Assembly: GCF_000468755.1 (NCBI RefSeq)
Contig: NZ_AWEZ01000037.1
Coordinates: forward strand, 1-56,908
DNA from: Olsenella profusa F0195
GTDB taxonomy: Bacteria; Actinomycetota; Coriobacteriia; Coriobacteriales; Atopobiaceae
Direction of reading: 5' to 3'
Length of the DNA: 56,908 nucleotides
Numbering within the stretch: position 1 is the first letter of the stretch; each line of letters opens with the position of its first letter. The notes below the pieces were generated by a model that worked only from the letters and a program-made list of their open reading frames with translations, was not told the DNA's origin and did no database searches. Position numbers and translations under genes: made by a program. Shown piece after piece: positions 25,613 through 35,200 of this stretch.

Positions 25613-26554
25613 CTATCCGTGCACCCTCGTCCCGGTCTTTCCCGCCATGCCGTCTGCGGCACGGCTCAACTCGGTTATGAGGGCAGACCTCCCGGCGCCG
25701 GAGCACGCGAACTCGAGTGCCGCCTGCACCTTGGGGAGCATGGAGCCGGGAGCAAACTCCCCGTCATCAATATAGCGCCGAGCCTCCTCGGGTCCCAGCT
25801 CGTCAAGCCACTGCTCATCGGGCATGCCAAAGTGAATCGCAACCTTCTCCACCGCCGTGAGGATGACGAGCGCCTGGGCATCCATCTGCTCGGCAAGGCG
25901 CGCCGCCACAAAATCCTTGTCGATGACCGCGGCGGCACCCTTGAGGTGATGTCCCTCCGTGCGATACACGGGAACGCCTCCTCCACCACAGGCAATGGCC
26001 ACATGATCGGCCGCAACCAACGAGCGGATGGTATCAAGCTCCACGATGGAGCGTGGAAGGGGTGATGCCACCACACGGCGATATCCACGCCCCGCATCCT
26101 CCGTCACGTGGTAGCCACGCTCCTCCACCATACGCTCGGCCTCCTCCTCTGTCATGAAGGGGCCAATGGGCTTTGTGGGGTTTTGGAAGGCGGGGTCATC
26201 GCGATCGACCTCAACCTGACTCAGCACCGTCGTCACGCCATGGTCGATGCCACGGTCCTCGAACTCCTCGCGGATGGCATTCTGCAGATCATAGCCTATG
26301 TATCCTTGGCTCATGGCAACGCACACAGAGAGCGGGCACGGAATGTAGCGCTTGGGGTCAAAACGCGTGAGCTGCGTCATGGCCTCCTGGATCATGCCCA
26401 CCTGCGGACCGTTGCCATGCACGACGACGACCTCATTGCCCGCCTGCACAAGGTCGGCGATGGCCTTGGCGGTGCCCCGCACCGCCTCCATCTGCTCGGG
26501 AAGATTGTCGCCCAGGGCGTTGCCGCCCAAGGCGACCACGACTCTTCGTCCCAT
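25613..26554 (-). CDS. carbamate kinase
   Basis: A 313-residue cytoplasmic kinase (ArcC/YqeA type) that converts carbamoyl phosphate and ADP to ATP, CO2 and ammonia. It starts MGRRVVVALGGNALGDN and has VVVHGNGPQVGMI, VVASPLPRSIVE, AIACGGGGVPV, and DKDFVAARLA with a conserved lysine. ATG 26554 is five bases after the ygeW stop. Following a carbamoyltransferase gene in a purine-degrading operon, it is the likely energy-yielding step of the pathway, in the place of YqeA in E. coli. Confidence 0.95.
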   Translation of the reverse strand: MGRRVVVALGGNALGDNLPEQMEAVRGTAKAIADLVQAGNEVVVVHGNGPQVGMIQEAMTQLTRFDPKRYIPCPLSVCVAMSQGYIGYDLQNAIREEFEDRGIDHGVTTVLSQVEVDRDDPAFQNPTKPIGPFMTEEEAERMVEERGYHVTEDAGRGYRRVVASPLPRSIVELDTIRSLVAADHVAIACGGGGVPVYRTEGHHLKGAAAVIDKDFVAARLAEQMDAQALVILTAVEKVAIHFGMPDEQWLDELGPEEARRYIDDGEFAPGSMLPKVQAALEFACSGAGRSALITELSRAADGMAGKTGTRVHG

Positions 26555-26559
26555 GATGC

Positions 26560-27762
26560 CTACGCCCTCGCCCAACGGCTGCGGCCGCGCTGCTCGAGCT
26601 CCTTGAGCATGGCAACGGGGTCCTTTGCCTTCTGCAGGAAGATCATTGCTGCCACGGCGTACGGCTTGTAGCTGGCCTCCTTGTACAGGCCATCGCGGTG
26701 GACGTCAAAGACCTCGCTCACAACCTCGCCATGCTCGCAGGAGACGCCCTCGATGTCGGCCGGCAGCGGGTGCATGTAGATGGTGTCCATGCCCTTTGCG
26801 GTCTTGGACATGAGCTCGGACGTGCAGTGCCAATCCATGTGCGTGGCGTTCTGGGCGAGAAGCTCCTTCTCCAGGACGTCGATGCCCTCGGAGTCACCGG
26901 CAGCATAGAGCTTGGTGCGCTTCTCCATGGCCGCGTAGGGAGCCCAGCTCTTGGGAACCACGATGTCGGCGCCCTCGAAGGCCTCCTCCATGGAGTGGGC
27001 CTGGGTGAACGTGGCACCAGACTCCTTGGCGTAGGCGCCAGCCTGCTTGACCAGCTCGGGCATGAGGTCGTAGCCCTCGGGGTGTGCCAGGGTGACGTTC
27101 ATGCCAAAGCGGGTGAGCAGCATGATGAGCGACTGCGGGCAGGAGAGGGGCTTGCCGTATGAGGGGCTATAGGCCCAGGTGACGGCAACCTTCTTGTCCT
27201 TGAGGTTGTCGAGCCCACCAAACTCGTTGATGAGATAGAGCAGGTCGGCCGAGGACTGCGTGGGGTGGTCGGAGTCGGACTGCAGCGAGACGAGCGTGGG
27301 ACGGTGATCGAGGATGCCGTCGGCGTAGGACTGCGCCACGGACTCGGAGACCTCCTTCATGTACGCGTCGCCCTCGCCGATGAACTTGTCGTCGCGGATG
27401 CCGATGACATCGGCCATGAAGCTGATCATCGTGGCGGTCTCGCGCACGGTCTCACCGTGAGCGATCTGCGACTTGGACTCGTCGAGGTCCTGGAGCTGAA
27501 GGCCCAGCATGTTGGTGCCCGAGGCAAACGAGAAGCGCGTGCGCGTGGAGTTGTCGCGGAAGTTGGAGACCGCAAGGCCCGAGTCGAAGATGCGCGTGGA
27601 GACGTTGCGCTCGCGCAGGTTGCGCAGGGCATCGGCGACCAGGTAGAGCGCACGAAGCTCGTTGGTGGTCTTGTCCCAGGTGTGCAGGAAGTCATTGTTG
27701 TACATCTTGGAATGGTCGAGCTCCTCGAGCTGGCCGAGGTAGTTCCGGAACGTGGAGTCCAT
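26560..27762 (-). CDS. ygeW: YgeW-type knotted carbamoyltransferase
   Basis: A 400-residue member of the aspartate/ornithine carbamoyltransferase superfamily, YgeW branch. The carbamoyl-phosphate motif appears as DNSTRTRFSFASG, later HPTQSSADLL, and MHPLPADIEG near the C-terminus. YgeW proteins occur with ygeX and ygeY in purine degradation, and are proposed to phosphorolyse a ureido intermediate to carbamoyl phosphate. ATG 27762 follows AAGAAGGGG. It lies between ygeY and carbamate kinase, the natural source and sink of its reaction. Confidence 0.95.
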   Translation of the reverse strand: MDSTFRNYLGQLEELDHSKMYNNDFLHTWDKTTNELRALYLVADALRNLRERNVSTRIFDSGLAVSNFRDNSTRTRFSFASGTNMLGLQLQDLDESKSQIAHGETVRETATMISFMADVIGIRDDKFIGEGDAYMKEVSESVAQSYADGILDHRPTLVSLQSDSDHPTQSSADLLYLINEFGGLDNLKDKKVAVTWAYSPSYGKPLSCPQSLIMLLTRFGMNVTLAHPEGYDLMPELVKQAGAYAKESGATFTQAHSMEEAFEGADIVVPKSWAPYAAMEKRTKLYAAGDSEGIDVLEKELLAQNATHMDWHCTSELMSKTAKGMDTIYMHPLPADIEGVSCEHGEVVSEVFDVHRDGLYKEASYKPYAVAAMIFLQKAKDPVAMLKELEQRGRSRWARA

Positions 27763-27837
27763 TCGTTTCCCCTTCTTTGGATGCGAGCGAGGTGGCCTTC
27801 CCAGTGACCGCACGGTCTGTGTTTCTGAGGTGCCTGC

Positions 27838-29220
27838 TTACTTGATGTCGTTGCCCGTCAGGGTGCCGCGATACTCGGTGGCGTCATCGGTGGCCTGGCT
27901 GGGGTCGTAGAGGTTCACGGCCGCAACGTAGAGGGCTGCGCAGGTGGAGAGGTCCTGCCTGTAGGTGACCTCGTTGGGGGCGTGGGCCTGGGACTCGGCG
28001 CCGGGGCCAAAGCCCACGCACGGGATGCCATAGCGGCCCTGGATGGACACGCAGTTCGTGGAGAAGGTCCACTTGTCGCACAGGGGCCTGCCCTCGCGCT
28101 TGTCCATGGACTTGGGGCAGCCGATGCGCTTGTCGCCAAAGAGGGCCTCGTGCGCGTCGACGAGCGCCTTGACGTGGGGCGCACTCTCCTTGTTGATCCA
28201 CGTGGGGAAGTAGGCCTCGGTCTCGTAGACCTCGCCGGTCCAGCTGGGACGGTCGTACATGTACATGGAGACCTTCACGTCCTCGCCGTACTTCTTGACG
28301 GCAGGCAGGTTGCGAACCTCCTCGAGGCAGGACTCGTAGGTCTCGCCAGCGGTCATGCGACGGTCGATGGAGATGGCACAGGAGTCGGCCACGGCGCAGC
28401 GCGAGGGGCTGGTGTAGAAGATCTGGGAGACGGTGCAGGTGCCGCGGCCCAGGAAGCGCGCGTCCTCGTAGTGGTCGGGGTTGTACTTGGGGCCGAGCAT
28501 CTTGGCGAGGCCCCTGATGGAGGTGGACTCGTCTGCGCCGTTGTTGTTGAGGGCGCGGACGTCGTTCACGATGTCGGCCATCTTGTAGATGGCGTTGTCG
28601 CCGCGCTCGGGGGCAGACCCATGGCAGGAGACGCCCTTCACGTCCACGCGAATCTCCATGCGGCCACGGTGACCACGGTAGATGCCACCGTCGGTGGGCT
28701 CGGTGGAGATGACGAACTCGGGCTTGATGCCGTCCTTGTTGTAGATGTACTGCCAGCACATGCCGTCGCAGTCCTCCTCCTGGACGGTGCCCACGACCAT
28801 GATCTTGTAGCCCTCGGGGATGAGGTCCATGTCCTTCATCATCTTTGCCGCGTACGTGGCAGCTGCGACGCCGCCCTCCTGGTCGGAGCCGCCACGGCCA
28901 CCGATGAGCTGGTCGTCCTCGAAGCCCTCATAGGGGTCGAAGTCCCAGTTGTCACGGTTGCCGATGCCCACGGTGTCGATGTGGCCGTCGATGGCGATGA
29001 TCTTGTCGCCCGTGCCCATGAAGCCCATCACGTTGCCAAGGCCATCGACCTTGACCTCATCGAAGCCGAGCTTCTCCATCTCGGCCTTGATGCAGGCCAC
29101 GACGTCGCCCTCCTCGCAGGACTCGCTGGGGTGGGAGATCATGGTGCGCAGGAACGCGGTCATGTCCGCGTTGTAGGCACGAGCCGCTTCCTTGATCTTG
29201 TCGTAGTCGAGTTCCTTCAT
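27838..29220 (-). CDS. ygeY: YgeY family selenium metabolism-linked M20 hydrolase
   Basis: A 460-residue zinc-dependent M20-family hydrolase. Metal-binding landmarks are [10 protein letters not shown] (His-x-Asp), [10 protein letters not shown] (bridging Asp) and the VQEEDCDG glutamates. The family is genetically linked to selenium-dependent molybdenum hydroxylases and is proposed to cleave ureido intermediates of uric acid breakdown. ATG 29220 has GAGGAGG upstream and matches the family N-terminus. It begins a close-packed group ygeY-ygeW-kinase-modE/mocA-hydA, with its own upstream promoter region containing the 15-bp palindrome. Confidence 0.95.
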   Translation of the reverse strand: MKELDYDKIKEAARAYNADMTAFLRTMISHPSESCEEGDVVACIKAEMEKLGFDEVKVDGLGNVMGFMGTGDKIIAIDGHIDTVGIGNRDNWDFDPYEGFEDDQLIGGRGGSDQEGGVAAATYAAKMMKDMDLIPEGYKIMVVGTVQEEDCDGMCWQYIYNKDGIKPEFVISTEPTDGGIYRGHRGRMEIRVDVKGVSCHGSAPERGDNAIYKMADIVNDVRALNNNGADESTSIRGLAKMLGPKYNPDHYEDARFLGRGTCTVSQIFYTSPSRCAVADSCAISIDRRMTAGETYESCLEEVRNLPAVKKYGEDVKVSMYMYDRPSWTGEVYETEAYFPTWINKESAPHVKALVDAHEALFGDKRIGCPKSMDKREGRPLCDKWTFSTNCVSIQGRYGIPCVGFGPGAESQAHAPNEVTYRQDLSTCAALYVAAVNLYDPSQATDDATEYRGTLTGNDIK

Positions 29221-29459
29221 TGGGTCCTCCTCAAGACGTCCCATACTAAAAGTATTAATACAAACTTTTTGTTTGGTATATGCATCATGCGCCTTACGCA
29301 GGGCAGATTCAAGCGTTACAGGAGAACTCCCTGGCATTGCCCTGAGCGGCTCGCCTTGCGCCCCGAACGGCAGGTCCCTAACGGCAGGGCGGCATGTAGG
29401 GTCCGGCAGCGCCCGCCTTGGGCCTTGCAAGGGGCACGCCACACAGACCGCATGGGGAT
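29221..29459 (-). promoter_or_regulatory. ygeY promoter region with 15-bp palindrome
   Basis: The 239-base gap between the permease stop and ygeY contains an AT-rich core. CAAACTTTTTGTTTG at 29261-29275 is a palindrome of 5-base arms around T5. Reading the minus strand, TAGTAT (29248-29243) is a -10 candidate, placing the palindrome over the -35 region. A second small palindrome, ATACTTTTAGTAT on the minus strand, overlaps the -10. The exact 15-mer recurs, inverted, upstream of modA. An internal promoter under a repressor or activator is likely. Confidence 0.6.
29261..29275. promoter_or_regulatory. candidate operator, copy 1 (ygeY)
   Basis: CAAACTTTTTGTTTG. Exact reverse complement of the site at 47903-47917 upstream of modA. 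Not a recognised ModE, Rex or ArgR box. Confidence 0.6.
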
Positions 29460-30842
29460 CTACTTCGCACCCAGCTCCTCCTCTTCCCTGACATCTGCAC
29501 CACGCTCACCGTTGGGGTCTGGCAGTACGAGGTTGAGAGTGATGGCCACGAGCGTGGTGACGACGATGGCAGATCCGCCAAAGATGCTCGTGACCCAAGG
29601 GGGCATGTCGGCACCTCCTAGCGACCCCTTGACCATGGAGATGCCCATGCCCAGAGCGACGGACAGGCCAGCAATGCTCGCACGACGGTCGGTAAGCCCA
29701 CCCTTCGTGAGAATCCTGATGCCCGTCATGGTGATGGTGCCAAAGACGGAGATCGTTGCGCCGCCAATGACGCACATGGGGATAGTGTCCAGCAGGGCGG
29801 CGAACTTGGGAATGAGGCCACATGCGATGAGGATGCCCGCCGCGCAGGCGAAGACGCGCCTGTTGACGACCTTGGTCACCGTGGCGATGCCGACGTTCTG
29901 GGCGAACGTGGCCGTGGGCAGACCACCAAACAGGGCGCCTATCGTTGAGGCAATGCCCTCACAGAGGATGCCGCCGCGAATCTCCCCCAGCCTTGCCTCG
30001 CGACCAAGCGCACCGTTGGCAACGGCAGAGAAGTCGCCGATCATCTCGACGGCGGCAATGATGAACACTGCGCCGAGGGAGACCAGGGCATCCGGCTGAA
30101 ACTCGATGCCAAAGGGAAGGACCTTGGGCAGCGCTACCCAGGAGGCGTCTCCTAGGCCACCAAAGTTCACCATGCCGAGGGCAAACGACAGCGCATAGCC
30201 TACGAGCATGCCAAACAGCAGGGAGCCAAGCCTGAGCACACCCTTGCCAAAATTGCCGAAGATGATGCAGCACACCAGCGTGACCAGGGCGACAACCCAG
30301 TTTTGGGCGCTACCGAAGTCGGGGCTGCCCGTTCCTCCTGCCATGTAGCCAACAGCCACGGAGTAGAGCGACAGCCCGATGCAAAAGACCACCGTGCCCG
30401 TGACCACGGGTGGGAAGAGACGCTTGATCTGTCTGAGGAACACGCCAAACAGTATGGCCACAAAGCCACCCATAAACTGGGCCCCAATGATGGCGGCAAT
30501 GCCATACGTGCCACCAATGGTGTTAAGCACAGGAACGAACGCGAAGGAGGCTCCCGTAATGACAGGCAGTCCCGAGCCAATGCGGCCAAAGACGGGATGC
30601 GCCTGCAGCAGCGTCACGATGCCCGAAAACAGCATGGCGGACTGAATGAGCAGCGTACGTTCATCCGCCGGCAGGCTGCACGCGGAGCCAACGATGATGG
30701 CCGGTGTAATGATGCCCACAATGGCGGCGATAACATGCTGCAACGCGAGGGGGACGAAGAGCCTCGCCGGTGGCTTGCCATCTTGCCAAAACAGCTGACC
30801 GGTAGCATCGTCGGCCACCTTCCGCATCTTCTTTTCACTCAT
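29460..30842 (-). CDS. NCS2 family uric acid/xanthine permease
   Basis: A 460-residue membrane protein of the nucleobase-cation symporter-2 family with about 14 hydrophobic segments. It has the early [12 protein letters not shown] segment (the family's Gln-His motif) and the signature [19 protein letters not shown], with the conserved glutamate and aspartate. It belongs with the UacT/XanP/PbuX side of the family by context and motif, not clearly with uracil carriers. Lying between ygeX and ygeY, it probably imports uric acid or xanthine, the substrate of this locus. The exact purine is not decided by sequence. Confidence 0.92.
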   Translation of the reverse strand: MSEKKMRKVADDATGQLFWQDGKPPARLFVPLALQHVIAAIVGIITPAIIVGSACSLPADERTLLIQSAMLFSGIVTLLQAHPVFGRIGSGLPVITGASFAFVPVLNTIGGTYGIAAIIGAQFMGGFVAILFGVFLRQIKRLFPPVVTGTVVFCIGLSLYSVAVGYMAGGTGSPDFGSAQNWVVALVTLVCCIIFGNFGKGVLRLGSLLFGMLVGYALSFALGMVNFGGLGDASWVALPKVLPFGIEFQPDALVSLGAVFIIAAVEMIGDFSAVANGALGREARLGEIRGGILCEGIASTIGALFGGLPTATFAQNVGIATVTKVVNRRVFACAAGILIACGLIPKFAALLDTIPMCVIGGATISVFGTITMTGIRILTKGGLTDRRASIAGLSVALGMGISMVKGSLGGADMPPWVTSIFGGSAIVVTTLVAITLNLVLPDPNGERGADVREEEELGAK

Positions 30843-30967
30843 GCCGATCCTCTCTCGTGTGTTGGGGGCAGTTGCCAGGCGCAGCCACCAGTAAGTGGCT
30901 CGCGTCCTCGGAGGGAGCGGGCTGTAAAGGCTCCCTGCAGCCCAGCCCGTCGTGCCCCCTCCCAGAC

Positions 30968-32182
30968 CTACTCACTTGCGTAGGCCCCGTCCCACACAAC
31001 CTCGCGGTAGCGGACAGGGTCGGTGTCGCCCTCCGTGGAGAACAGCAGCACCTGGGACCTGAGGCCCAACCCGAGCTCCTCACGCAGCTCGACGTAGGCA
31101 TCATCCTGCATGATGGTGGCGATCATACCCATGCCCACGGCACCAGACTCGCCCGACGTGATGGCAGGATCCCCTTTGACGGGCGCGGCAAGCATGCGCA
31201 TACCCTTGGCAGACGACCAGTCTGGGCAGGAGAGAAACGCGGAGACGTGGTTACGCAGAATGTCCCAACTGATCGTGTTGGGCTCGCCGCAGGCAAGGCC
31301 GGCCATGATGGTGCTGAGGTCTCCTCCCACGGTGCGTGGCTTGCCATCGGCGGCCCGTGCACCCTGATAGAGGCAGTCTGCCGCACTTGCCTCCATGGTC
31401 ACGAATGTGGGAGGGTCATCCGGGAAGAGGTTCGTGAAGTAGCCGACGACGGAGCCCGCGAGCGACCCCACGCCCGCCTGCACGAACACGTGGGTGGGAC
31501 GATTGACCCCAAGCTGCCTCAGCTGTTCGGCCGCCTCACTGGACATGGTGCCATACCCCTGCATGATCCAAGACGGAATCCTCTCGTATCCGTCCCAGGC
31601 GGTGTCCTGCACGACGACACCATGCTCCGTCTCGCCCGCCTCCTGTGCGACGAGGCGCACGCAGTCGTCGTAGTTGAGCTCCTCGATTGTAACCTCGGCG
31701 CCCTCCTTGGCGATGTTGTCGAAACGTGCCCTTGTCGATCCTCTGGGCATGCGCACCACTGCCCTCTGACCCAGCCTATGCGCCGCCCATGCCACCCCAC
31801 GGCCATGGTTGCCATCCGTTGCCGTAAAGAAGGTGGCACGACCAAAGTCCTGTGCCAGCTGGCCGGACGTCAGGTAGCCGAAGTCACATTCGCCTATGTC
31901 CCTGCCCGTCTCGTCAGCGATGTAGCGTGCCATAGCAAACGAGCCACCCAGCACCTTAAAGGCATTGAGGCCAAAGCGGTAGCTCTCGTCCTTCACATAG
32001 AGCCCACCCAATCCCAGGTGCTCCGCCATGCCCGTCAATCTCGCCAGAGGCGTCTCTGAGTACTGCGGGAAGCTCCTGTGGAAGCGCTGAGCCTCTCTTA
32101 CGCTGCCCAAGTCCATGATGGCAAGTCTCGTGTCCCCACTGCCGGGCATCCTGTTCATGGCCCATTCCATGCGTGGTCTCAT
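30968..32182 (-). CDS. ygeX: diaminopropionate ammonia-lyase
   Basis: A 404-residue PLP enzyme that converts 2,3-diaminopropionate to pyruvate and two ammonia. The PLP lysine is Lys76 in YRFGLNAFKVLGGS. TDGNHGRGVAWAA holds the phosphate-binding and active-site region, and AGVGSLAGSVVGYF the glycine loop. Length and motifs match the E. coli enzyme. In proposed anaerobic uric acid catabolism it is the last dedicated step, feeding pyruvate to central metabolism. ATG 32182 follows AGGAAAGGAT. It is 154 bases after the hydroxylase gene. Confidence 0.96.
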   Translation of the reverse strand: MRPRMEWAMNRMPGSGDTRLAIMDLGSVREAQRFHRSFPQYSETPLARLTGMAEHLGLGGLYVKDESYRFGLNAFKVLGGSFAMARYIADETGRDIGECDFGYLTSGQLAQDFGRATFFTATDGNHGRGVAWAAHRLGQRAVVRMPRGSTRARFDNIAKEGAEVTIEELNYDDCVRLVAQEAGETEHGVVVQDTAWDGYERIPSWIMQGYGTMSSEAAEQLRQLGVNRPTHVFVQAGVGSLAGSVVGYFTNLFPDDPPTFVTMEASAADCLYQGARAADGKPRTVGGDLSTIMAGLACGEPNTISWDILRNHVSAFLSCPDWSSAKGMRMLAAPVKGDPAITSGESGAVGMGMIATIMQDDAYVELREELGLGLRSQVLLFSTEGDTDPVRYREVVWDGAYASE

Positions 32183-32336
32183 GTCTACATCCTTTCCTGC
32201 CAGGCACTTGTGGCCTTGCGATTGGTGCCTACAGAGCACTCTGCCTTGCATCCCCTGAAGCGGGGCATAATCCGTTCGTACAGGCACACGCATGAGACGG
32301 TCGCACGTTGCCTGCATATGCCTGCCACCACGCCAT

Positions 32337-35120
32337 CTATGACACCGCCCTGCGGGACCTCTTTGCGTAGGGCGTATCGCGCAGGGGCAGCTCGGTGCGC
32401 AGCCGGCCATCAAGGCGCCTGTAGGCGTTCTGTAGTGCGCCGGCAGTGGGAATCGAGGAGATCTCTCCAATGCCCTTGCCACCGTATGCCACAGGCAGCA
32501 GGTGCTCCCCCTCCACATAGATGGCATGGATGTTGGGGATCTGCGTGGCCCGAAGCAGTCCCAACGTGCCAAAGCGCACCTTGGGGACACAGTCCTTGAG
32601 CACGAAGTCCTCCGTGAGCGCATAGCCCATGCTCATGAGCACGCCGCCCTCGATCTGGCCTTGGATGGCGGTGGGGTTTACCACCTTGCCGGAGTCATGC
32701 GCCGCATACACGTCGCTCACCTTGCCATCCTCATCGAGCACGGCAACCGTGGTGGCATAGGCATAGCAGATGTGGCTCTTGGGATTGGGCTTGTCGGCCC
32801 CCAGCCTATCCGTGGGCTCAAAGTACTCGTAGAAGAACTCACGGCCCTCGAGGGCGGCAAGGTCCTCCACAGGACGCATGGGATGGTGCCCCCTGCCGGC
32901 AATGAGCTCATCGGGGTCGGCCGACACGGGTGTACCATCCTCAAGCGTCGCCCTGATGCCATTCCCCTTCGCACGCAGGGGCGTCACGGGAAGTGTCCCG
33001 TCCCGCTCGTAGGCAAGCATGGCGTCACGCAGCAGGAAGGCTGCCCCACGCACGGACTCCCCCGTAATGACGGTCTGTCGCGAGCCCGAGGTCGTCCCCG
33101 AGTCTGGAGCATACTCCGTGGAGCACTCGCCATTCTCAATGAGGGATCTGGGCAGTCCCACGGCCTCCGCGACGTCCTGCAGGAAGATGGTGTTGCAGCC
33201 TTGTCCGACGTCGGACGTGGCCGAATAGATCACCACATGGCCGTGTTCGACCCGAAGCGTACAGCGTCCGGCGTCGGGCAGGCCAACGCCCACGCCCGCG
33301 TTCTTCATGGCGCAGGAGATACCGCACCTGTCAGCGTTCCGCTCATAGGCGTCCTTCACCGCCATGAGGGTCTCCTTGAGGGCCGTCGACTCATCGGCAA
33401 GCTGACCGTTGGGCAGGGCGTCACCCGGCTCGATCGCATTGCGATAACGCATCTCCCAGGTGCTGATGCCCACCTCGTCCGCAAGCAGGTCCATGAGGCA
33501 CTCGAGGGCAAACTCGCTCTGACATACGCCAAAGCCCCTGAACGCACCGGCAGGCGGGTTGTTGGTATAGTAGCCAAAGCCCCTGATGTCCGTGTTCTGA
33601 TACTTGTAGGGGCCTACGGCATGGGTGCAGGCGCGCTCCAACACGGGGCCGCACAGCGAGGCATAGGCACCGGTATCAAAGTTGATTTCGCAATCTAGGC
33701 CAGTGAGAATGCCATCCTCGTCGCAGCCAAGCGTAAATGTGGCCTCCATGGCATGGCGCTTGGGGTGGAAGTTGATGGATTCCTGACGGCTCAGCTTACA
33801 CTTGATGGTGCAGCCAAAGCGCAGGGCCGCTAGGGCGGCCACGTGCTGCACCGTGACGTCCTCCTTACCTCCGAAGCCGCCGCCCACCAGCGCGGTCTCG
33901 ACCACCACACGCTCTGGGGTGTCATCCCAGCCCAACATGTGGGCAACCTCCTTGCGCGTGTCGTAGGCCCCCTGGTCGGAGCTGATGATTTTGACGCCGT
34001 CCTCGTAGGGGAAGGCTATGGCGCACTCGGGCTCCAGGAAGGCGTGCTCCGTGAAGGGCGTCTTGAACGATTTGGTCACGACGTGAGCGGAGTGTGCCAG
34101 CGCCACCTTCGCATCCCCGCGTGTCACATGACGACTCTGACACACGTTATCGTGCAATTGCACGATCTTGCCAAAGGCAAGGAAGCTGTCGTGGATGAGC
34201 GGTGCCCCCTGAGCCTTGGCCTCTGCGATGCCTCGCACGGGCTCGAGGGGCTCATACGCTACCTTCACAAGCCTCTTAGCCCGCTCAAGCGTCCCCTCAT
34301 CCTTGGCGACCACGAGACAGATGGCGTCGCCCACACAGCGCGTGATGTCTCCCTCGGCAATGAAGACGTCCCAGTCCTGGATAAGGTGCCCCACCTGGTT
34401 GACGGGAACGTCCTTGGCCGTGAGCACGCCCACGACGCCGGGAAGCTCCTCGGCCTCACTCACATCGACGGACAGGACACGAGCGCGAGGATATGTGGAT
34501 CGAACGGCCGAGGCGTGACACATGTCCGGAAAGTCGAGCTCGTTGTAATCATCAGGATACTTGCCCGTGCCCAACACCTTGCAGCGCACATCCGCCCGAA
34601 AGGCCCGCTTGCCCACACCATAGTCGTCACCACGCTCGAGGGACCCGTCAATGGCCTCCTCGCCACGCAGGATCCTAGCGGCCAGCAAGATGCCCTCGAT
34701 GATCTTCTTGTAACCGGTGCAGCGACAGATGTTTCCCTTGATGGCCTGCTTGACCTCGTCCTCGGTGGGGCTGGGGTTCCTGCGCAAGAGGGCCGACCCG
34801 CTCATGACCATTCCCGGGGTGCAGAACCCGCACTGTACGGCACCCACCGTGCCGAAGGCATAGACAAAGGCCTCCCGCTCGTCGTGCGTGAGCCCCTCGA
34901 CGGTAAGGACTTCGCATCCCTGAAGCTGCTTGGTGGAGATGACGCAGCCCCTCTTGGCGACGCCATCTATGGCAACGGTACAGGTTCCACACGCCCCCTC
35001 GCTGCACCCGTCCTTCACGGATGTCAGGTGCAGGTCATCACGCAGGAAGCGCAGGAGTCGCTTGTTCTTTTGAGTCGACACCTTCGTGCCGTTGACGGTG
35101 AACGTGTAAGTCTCTGCCAT
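32337..35120 (-). CDS. xdhD: selenium-dependent xanthine dehydrogenase-like molybdenum hydroxylase (XdhD type)
   Basis: A 927-residue fusion of a two-[2Fe-2S] domain and a molybdopterin-binding domain. The plant-type cluster is C39-x4-C44-x2-C47-x11-C59, the second C97-x2-C100 and C132-R-C134. The molybdenum domain shows GGGFGGKEDVT, PPAGAFRGFG and SDVGQGCNT. There is no FAD domain, so electrons must leave through a partner, probably YgfK encoded upstream. The nearby yqeB and yqeC and the E. coli parallel indicate labile selenium at the molybdenum. ATG 35120 is the family start. It probably oxidises or reduces a purine ring. Confidence 0.93.
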   Translation of the reverse strand: MAETYTFTVNGTKVSTQKNKRLLRFLRDDLHLTSVKDGCSEGACGTCTVAIDGVAKRGCVISTKQLQGCEVLTVEGLTHDEREAFVYAFGTVGAVQCGFCTPGMVMSGSALLRRNPSPTEDEVKQAIKGNICRCTGYKKIIEGILLAARILRGEEAIDGSLERGDDYGVGKRAFRADVRCKVLGTGKYPDDYNELDFPDMCHASAVRSTYPRARVLSVDVSEAEELPGVVGVLTAKDVPVNQVGHLIQDWDVFIAEGDITRCVGDAICLVVAKDEGTLERAKRLVKVAYEPLEPVRGIAEAKAQGAPLIHDSFLAFGKIVQLHDNVCQSRHVTRGDAKVALAHSAHVVTKSFKTPFTEHAFLEPECAIAFPYEDGVKIISSDQGAYDTRKEVAHMLGWDDTPERVVVETALVGGGFGGKEDVTVQHVAALAALRFGCTIKCKLSRQESINFHPKRHAMEATFTLGCDEDGILTGLDCEINFDTGAYASLCGPVLERACTHAVGPYKYQNTDIRGFGYYTNNPPAGAFRGFGVCQSEFALECLMDLLADEVGISTWEMRYRNAIEPGDALPNGQLADESTALKETLMAVKDAYERNADRCGISCAMKNAGVGVGLPDAGRCTLRVEHGHVVIYSATSDVGQGCNTIFLQDVAEAVGLPRSLIENGECSTEYAPDSGTTSGSRQTVITGESVRGAAFLLRDAMLAYERDGTLPVTPLRAKGNGIRATLEDGTPVSADPDELIAGRGHHPMRPVEDLAALEGREFFYEYFEPTDRLGADKPNPKSHICYAYATTVAVLDEDGKVSDVYAAHDSGKVVNPTAIQGQIEGGVLMSMGYALTEDFVLKDCVPKVRFGTLGLLRATQIPNIHAIYVEGEHLLPVAYGGKGIGEISSIPTAGALQNAYRRLDGRLRTELPLRDTPYAKRSRRAVS

Positions 35121-35200
35121 GTTCCCATCCTCTTCTCTCGGTGTCACAGCCACCATGCGGCCGCCCTTCCCATGTCTGCGGGAGGCTCGCACGGCATGCA

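Noticed and set aside
27982-30099. 705-codon plus-strand open frame
   Set aside because: Antisense to ygeY and the permease, with Val/Asp/Gly-rich composition and no motif.
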